64,000 nt of DNA from assembly GCF_945859705.1 (NCBI RefSeq), contig NC_079137.1:35895554-35959553 (forward strand), written 5' to 3'. The notes under the pieces are model-generated. The model made no database searches and was not told the origin of the DNA. It saw nothing but the letters and a program-made list of their open reading frames with translations. Each line of letters opens with the position of its first letter. Position 1 is the first letter of the stretch. This document shows positions 58,084-64,000 of the stretch, piece by piece. This DNA is from Episyrphus balteatus. Its lineage: Eukaryota > Arthropoda > Insecta > Diptera > Syrphidae. A program made the position numbers and the translations under genes.

Positions 58084-59610
58084 TTAGTGGTGTGCGTAAA
58101 AGTGTAGCCTTGGAAATTGTTCATTTAGAAGTTCGTCACAGTACTGTCGCCACCTGTGGAGGATTTCGTCGTTTTCCACAAGTAGTTGGCCTTGAGCATT
58201 GTTAATAAACTTCGGCGAACAGATCTCCTGAGCATTTCTTCTTCTTTGAGCGGCTATTTTGAAAATGGTTGCGCCCTTATTCACGTTTTGTCGTAGCTCT
58301 TGAATAGCACCAGCAGTCGGGGTAGAAATTTCATCTAGCTCCCGATATAGGTCTTCCGTATTCTTGGCTTGAATTTGGGCACATATCTTCTTCGCTTCTT
58401 TCTTGCAGTTTCTGTATTCCACTTCGAGGCGTGACTTTTGCTCTGTATTATTAGAGGGGCACTTCGACCAAGCTTTGAAAGCCATTTTCTTTTTACTTTA
58501 GCTTCATCATTCCACCACCATGTTTCTTTGCCTTGTTGGTTGTGTCCTTTTGAAACCCCTAACAGTGTTTTGGCTTTTTCTATGCAAGTTCGCTGTAGGA
58601 GGTCCCACATACTTTGTGCTGTACTCTCTTCATTTCGAAAAATGTTGGTGTTGTTATACAGATAGTTTTGCATATTCGAAATAAAAGCTTCGCCTTTTTC
58701 CTTATCCAGATTATACCATTTGATCTTCCTAAAAGTCTTTGTCTGTTTGTTGTCGTTCACTGTCTCCATAAAAAATTCTGTCAGTAGGAGACGGTGTTGG
58801 TGGGCGATCGCTTCTCCCAGTATCACTTTACAATCCTTGACCCGAGGTTTCATGAAACTAGATACCAAATGGTAATCAATCTGGGTCTCATTTCCACCAC
58901 TGCTGTAAGTGACCAGGTGTCGGCTTTGTTTGATGAACATGGTATTTAGTACGATAAGACCATATGTTTTGCACGAGCTCAGGATGTCTTCACCAGGAGA
59001 GTTCCTAGTGCCGTATCCGAGGCCTCCATGGCAATCTTCATAGTCTTCGTTTGTTTTCCCGACATGTCCATTTAAATCTCCGCCCACGAACAAAAACTCT
59101 TCCTTTGGGATGTCCTTAAGTAGGTTGTGAAAATCAAGCCAAAATGCATCTTTTTCCACCTGCTCACATCCAATTTGGGGAGCATATGCAGTGACAATAT
59201 TCCACAACTTTCCTTTAATCACCAATTTAAGGGACATCAAACGGTCACTGGATTTCGAAATGGATAATATGCTGCCTAAGAGGTCTTTTGTAAGGATGAT
59301 TCCGATTCCGTTCTTACCCTTTTCCGTTCCATAGTAGAACATCTTGTAATTTTTTGTCCTTGTATCCAAGAAAAGAGCCCTATTTCCCGTGTTACGCCAT
59401 TTCGTTTCTTGGACACACAAGATGTCTACTCGCCTTCTTATCATCATCTCTTCCAGCTCGAAGCTTCGACCTGTCATAGTCCCAACGTTCCAACTCGCAA
59501 TTCTCAGATTCTGTCTTATCTGCGGCATTACTTTGCTAGCCCCCGGAATCCGTCTAGCTCTGACCCGAGCATTGCTGCTCGGTCCAGGATCAGTACCATT
59601 AGTAATGGTA
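58084..59610 (-). pseudogene. RTE endonuclease (two frames, broken near 58497)
   Basis: Frame one (to about 58497) carries the same endonuclease motifs as the left-edge copy: SWNVGTM, CVQETKW, AYAPQ, GGDLNGHVG, QIDYHLV and AHQHRLL. Frame two (58485-58084) continues with MAFKAWSKCPSN, the segment KGATIFKIAAQRRRNAQEIC that copy 1 lacks, and HRWRQYCDELLN, then runs into unrelated sequence (YAHH) and a stop. The long open frame extends upstream to 59813 through foreign sequence with no RTE homology. Without RT it cannot move. Confidence 0.8.
58104..59610 (-). mobile_element. Second RTE copy: endonuclease part only, ends truncated on both sides
   Basis: This is nearly identical to 167-1590 of the copy at the left edge, on the minus strand. 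Homology starts at TACCATTACTAATGG (59610) and stops abruptly near 58104 after the CAAGGCTACACTTT text. The RT domain and 3' end are missing, which is not the usual 5' truncation of LINEs. It keeps the 30 codons missing from copy 1 near 1487. A 10-bp deletion near 58497 shifts the frame. It is probably a rearranged or captured fragment. Confidence 0.85.
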
Positions 59611-59825
59611 CACATCCCAAAATACCTCACTAGACTGGAAGTATGAAGCGCCCCCTCCTGGAAAGGAAGTTTCGAGAAGCAAAGACGAGAACCTTCGAAG
59701 TTTGAGCGAATAATAAAAGTAAATTGAGTTGAAATAAAGTGTGTTTTTATTTGAAAGGAAAATAAGTGGACATTAAATAAATCGAAATAAGTTTTATTGT
59801 GAACCCGGAACAAAACATTACAATA
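59611..59825 (+). other. Unassigned sequence fused to the RTE fragment, LTR-end-like
   Basis: Plus strand: GAAGCGCCCCCTCCTGG, then AATAAAGTGTGTTTTTATTT (a poly-A signal followed by GT-rich text), and later TTATTGTGAACCCGGAAC. This resembles the R-U5 end of an LTR followed by a primer-binding-type GAACCC motif. There is no second LTR, no gag or pol, and no terminal dinucleotide proof, so this is only a suggestion. Confidence 0.25.
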
Positions 59826-61119
59826 TTAACAGACAGATATTTTATCTTACTCTCAATTTTTTATTTTAACACAATTCATTGAACTTTGGATTAAATTTGT
59901 TGAGCCCAGGAGCATTTCATTTTGGATACAACCATTATTTTCAAAATCCATTTCTTACTATAGTCTGTTGAATAGACCATTTTGAATGGAACAAATTCGT
60001 TCACGGCCACACTGGTCGTCCGTTTTTAGTTTTTTTGATTTAACTCGAAAACCAATACAATCTTAAGTCTACTGAAGGTTTTGAATATGTGTCTTTTGAA
60101 CATAAGATAAAATTGTTTTATAGGCCTTAAAAGTGGCAATGAGGTTCAACAAAAAAAACGGGAAACATCTTAAGTCGACTTAAGATACTTTACCTTTTCA
60201 GTCGAGAATTTATATTACATTTTAATTGAAATACCAATAGATAACAAAGTTTAAAAAACCACATTCAACTTATAACAGACTACTTATAACAGACTGCTAT
60301 TAACAGTTATGTATGAGTCAAACTTGAATCCTAAACTTGTTTTCTACACTTAAACTTCCTTGCTTTTCTGACCCTTTTCAGAAAAAAAAGCAAAAAAAAA
60401 ACAATATAACTCTGGATTTGCAACCCAATAAAAATTCTTCCCTTATCATAAATAAATTTATCCAAATCATTCCTCATATATTTCAAATAAATAAAAACTT
60501 AATCTTTCTCAAACCTCCTTCACCTTTTTTTAATTTTTTTTTTTTTTTTGGGAAATATAAACCTGGCATGTTTGGTACACTTGACCGCATTTGGCTACGC
60601 CTCATATTTATAATCGAATTTAATTGTCCCCCTACAAAAAAACAATAATTGAAATTTATTCTTCTTTAAATACAAAAAAAAAAATTAAATTAACATAAAA
60701 ACTGCGCATGCACTAAGTTGGCGGCTGCCATATGTGTGCAAGAAAAACTCTACGATAAAAACAGTGACAAGAATTAATTACTTTATGATTCACCACCTCT
60801 CTCTTTGCTAGGCATGCTGCTGATCGTTGGCTGATGGCTGGTAGATGGGTTGGTGTAGCTTCTTTTTTTTTGTATTGTTTTTGTATTTAGAAAAAAACTA
60901 TACGTACAACTGCACTATACGATATGCCATTACATACATGCGAGCTTCAAATTTTTATTAATAACTTTTTAATCCCTTTACCCCTTTTAACACTATCACG
61001 GCGACCATGCAGTGCATTACATAACCAACTGAAGTGGAAAAAGTTAATTTGCATATGAGCTCCGTCGAGACTAAGCGAGAGACCGGCCCGAGAACAAGTC
61101 TAAAAGAGTGTTAAGTTGA
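59826..61119. other. Non-coding AT-rich region
   Basis: A 103-codon frame at 60337-60648 is low-complexity (Lys/Asn/Phe-rich) and not supported. No repeat boundary was recognised. Confidence 0.5.
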
Positions 61120-61442
61120 CAGGGTTGGATTATTAATAAAGATTGTGGGGGGAATTTTAAAATATGGGGCCCATTATGTTCATCATGGGTTACTATTACA
61201 AACTGTTACAAAATTATGTAGCTTTTAATATTTGAATAGTTTTTCCTTAAGAAATTGAAAAAGGGGCCCTGTTGAGAATCTGAAGGGCCCATTTTTTCAC
61301 GGAATATTTACTGACTCTCCCAAAAAACTTTCGGAGGAGAATTTGTGATAATTTTTCATGCTCCGTAATATCGAAGGAGGAAAACATTCTAAGGAATTAA
61401 ATTTTATGGTCAAAGGCCCTCAAGTCAGTGAGTCCATCCCTG
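61120..61442. mobile_element. Probable hAT-like MITE (CAGGGTTGGATT / GGGCCC-rich)
   Basis: The left end CAGGGTTGGATTATT and right end AGTCCATCCCTG are partly inverted. GGGGCCCAT, GGGGCCCTG and GGGCCCA recur inside. No 8-bp duplication was found. It resembles the GGGGCCC-rich elements at 44347 and 57465 in composition. Confidence 0.5.
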
Positions 61443-61649
61443 GCAGCGGGTTAAAGAATTAATAAGAATAAAAACTAAAAACAAGTATACGAATGTAATT
61501 ATCAACAGGTGCTTGTCCTTCTTTCGTTATTAATCTACCCAGGTACAACAAATTTACGATTTTAACCCCTTTTTTTTTGTTGCACGAGGCACAAAGTATA
61601 GATATGCGCCAAAAGTGCACACAACATACTCGCTCAAACTAGATACAAA

Positions 61650-62100
61650 TATTGTTGGACTTGGGAGTCAGTGTCATGCATGCATCTGGGCTTTATTGCT
61701 GGCAATGACGTCTACAAACAACCAACTTGAGCGGACACGGAGAGCCTTTTGAAGGCGTGTCACAGCCCTGCTTCGGTTTATATGGATTGCGTGTTAAAGT
61801 GACTGAGCTGCAACAAAACCTGCACAAGCAACAGCATCGGTCAGCTACAGGGTTGGGTCGGAGCTGTGTGACAACGGAGTAACGTCGTCGTCGACTAAGA
61901 CAGCGGCGGCGCAGGGTTACAAATAAATTACATGAAGGAAATGAAACATTTATTCCGTTGACGTGTATCTAAAGAATTAAGTGTATATCTTCGATGAGGA
62001 AAAAGCTAAAAAAAAAATTAATACAAAAACAAAGATACTAAATCTGATTCTGGTTCCTCAAGATCAAACAAGTTTCACTGGTTTTTTAAGGTGCGTTTGG
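61650..62100 (+). promoter_or_regulatory. GC-richer patch, possible promoter and 5' exon of a gene to the right
   Basis: This stretch is far less AT-rich than its surroundings, has short CGTCGTCG and GCGGCGGCG runs, and TCAGT-type initiator text (TTGGGAGTCAGTGTC near 61662; ATCGGTCAGCTAC near 61838). A donor-like AAG|GTGCGT is near 62092. No long open frame is present, so a non-coding first exon would be the reading. The function is inferred from composition only. Confidence 0.25.
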
Positions 62101-63040
62101 TTTGGAACTCACACAGGACGGGACACTTGTTTCAATTCGACAACCACTGTTGTTTATATACAAATTCGATTATCATATGCGATGTTTGCGATTGTCGTTA
62201 AACGGGAAACATATTTTTAAGGAAATATATACAAAATTGAAACGTAAGCATTTTTACTTTTTTTTTATTTGGGTAAATGTTTTTAATATTTTTAAATAAA
62301 CTTAAAAACCTAAAATCGAATACATATTTGATAGGAAAAAAAAAAAAAAAATATTATAGTCAGATGGCAGCTTTGTAAATATAAAATATTATTGTGTATC
62401 AAACCTGGTTTTTGAGAATACACATAGAAACAAGGTTATGAGTTTAAGTTTTGACTGTTGATTCAGTTTTAAGCTATTTTGGTAGTTGTACAATGTGGCA
62501 CGTTTTATTTATTAAGTGGTTTCTGGAATATTTTTGATTTTCAAAAAATTAGGGCATAAAATATAGCAAAAAAATTATTCTTAACGACAGCAAAAATAGA
62601 GGAAAAGATAGAAGTATCAAAATAAATTTATATCAATTTAATCTAAAATGATATCAAACTATCAAATAATATAGCCAAAAAACTTGTGAAAATGTATTCT
62701 TTTATGAACTATTGTTTTGGAAACTTAGAAATTTTTGATAATGGTCAGCAAAATCTCTTGAAAATTTAAAAAAAAAAAATGGTTGGATTGTATTAAGCTT
62801 AAATACGATCAATTTTCCAAATAATTTATGCACAATTTCATAGATAGTACATATATGCATCATTACAAATATATGAAAACATAACCTTTTATTCCAAAAC
62901 AAACAGAATTTGTAAAAGCTATAGCATCAATTTAACCCTCTCTTTTTTTTTGTGGAGAGTAACATTTATTCTAATTTAAATTAAGAACACAAATGGTATT
63001 ATAATATACAAAATTAAAACAAATAAAAAGCGAACTAGGC
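62101..63040. other. Non-coding AT-rich stretch
   Basis: It could be intron if 61650-62100 is a 5' exon. No other feature was recognised. Confidence 0.4.
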
Positions 63041-63141
63041 TAAGGGCCAGTTTATTCACACTCGATTGTTTTTTAATCAAGGATTACTCCAAGGTAATTC
63101 CTTGATTAAAAGATAATCGAGTATGAACAAACCGGCCCTAA
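63041..63141. mobile_element. 95-bp hairpin MITE with TAA duplication
   Basis: The element at 63044-63138 begins GGGCCAGTTTATTCACACTC and ends GAGTATGAACAAACCGGCCC. A central ATCAAGGAAT-like pair folds back as well. TAA flanks both sides. G-rich ends with a TAA/TTA 3-bp duplication fit PIF/Harbinger. Confidence 0.8.
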
Positions 63142-64000
63142 GTTTAAAAAAAGGCAAACAAAATTTTCTATTTTTCCTCCTCACTGTAAGTACCTACCTA
63201 CTAAAGATCCCCGATATCTTAAAATCCCTCAAGTATAATTTACTGAACAACTATAAAACTTTGACAGAAATGGTCAACAAAAGTCAATTTATTTTATTAT
63301 TTAGTCAGATATGATTAGTTTTAAATTTTTGAAGGGTCACTGTAGCGTATGAGTGTTTTTTTTTTAATTGAAAATTCTAAACTGTTAATTTTAAACGACT
63401 TAAACTTAGTTTCGGGGTAAAATTATTTTACTTTCATTTAAACAAAATATAAGAAGTGGGTTTTGTTATCTAATTGATTGGTGAAAGTGCATATTGTCGG
63501 CTGAATTTTAAAGTGTTAAATCAAAATCAAAAATTGTTCAAGCGACGAATTTTTGTTTTAAAATCCTCGTAACTTTTTACTTTTAATGCCCGGGCAGTAA
63601 AAAATATATCGGAAAGATTTAAACAGGGAAAACAGTTCTTGTAGAAACCGTTACTTAATTTGTTCAAGCCATTTTCCTTATATAAATGAATCATTTTTTT
63701 TGTTGCATTTTCTAACGGTAATATTTCAAAATTTCAGATTCGAGTTCAGCACACCGAAAACCTTCAGAAAATTGTATTTTTGTTTCGGCAATCAAAAAAA
63801 AGTATAATTTTTGTGTTATCATTCCAAATATTTAAATGCATTGTAAGAGCCAATAAAAAATAGGCGAATTCTTTATTAGAATCATATTTTTACAGCAAAA
63901 GTACAATTCAAATTCATAACTCTTCGATTGGTTATTCTTTTGCAAAACAAGTCAAGCAACTCTAGATTTCATTCCCTTTTCACTCCACCTTAACTTGTGG
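63142..64000. other. Non-coding AT-rich stretch to the window edge
   Basis: No coding, RNA or repeat feature was recognised. Confidence 0.5.

Noticed and set aside
59611..59813. N-terminal extension of the RTE open frame as part of a real protein
   Set aside because: The extension has no similarity to copy 1, which has a different leader; homology starts exactly at 59610.
60337..60648. 103-codon frame
   Set aside because: Low-complexity Lys/Asn/Phe/Pro composition from A/T runs; no motif.

Overview
The window looks like nuclear DNA from a fly-like insect. It is very AT-rich, has short GT-AG introns of about 52-72 bp, an insect-type Integrator gene, and a dense load of non-LTR retrotransposons and small terminal-inverted-repeat (TIR) DNA elements. 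The species cannot be fixed from sequence alone. Nothing looks bacterial or viral.

The one gene identified with confidence is Integrator complex subunit 8 (IntS8), on the minus strand from 14174 down to 3316. Thirteen coding exons join in frame into 969 codons. The last visible exon ends in a good splice donor, so the final short coding exon should lie beyond the left edge. Ten introns are tiny. The other three hold all the recognised transposons of the gene: intron 3 (8443-13571: a hAT-like foldback and a pogo-like relic), intron 6 (5270-7502: an RTE scrap and a small TIR element), and the last intron (3315 leftwards: an almost full-length but broken RTE-type LINE on the opposite strand).

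From 14.2 kb rightwards the window is mostly intergenic or large-intron DNA built from transposons. There is a 171-bp hairpin element (two copies, 14987 and 53346), a 5'-truncated RNase H-bearing LINE with a 12-bp target duplication (15191-16128), a complex repeat block (16290-19286), and hAT-like elements with exact or near-exact 8-bp target duplications (20728, 28949, 44347, 47458, 49385). There are also a second pogo-like relic (30860-31741), a CR1/Jockey-type LINE (about 34979-38720, minus strand), a tRNA-like sequence (38852), and a second, 3'-lacking RTE copy (58104-59610, minus strand).

Three short stretches look like exons of genes I cannot name: 51086-51171 (+), 51549-51671 (+) and 55662-55986 (-), the last with a possible partner exon at 56087-56198. 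A GC-richer patch at 61650-62100 could be a promoter or 5' exon of a gene running off the right edge.

I found no convincing new biological system. The most interesting points are the PP2A-type WFEF motif and intron structure of IntS8, a 125-bp satellite array inside a hAT-like element, subterminal motif arrays in several non-autonomous elements, and the unidentified exons.
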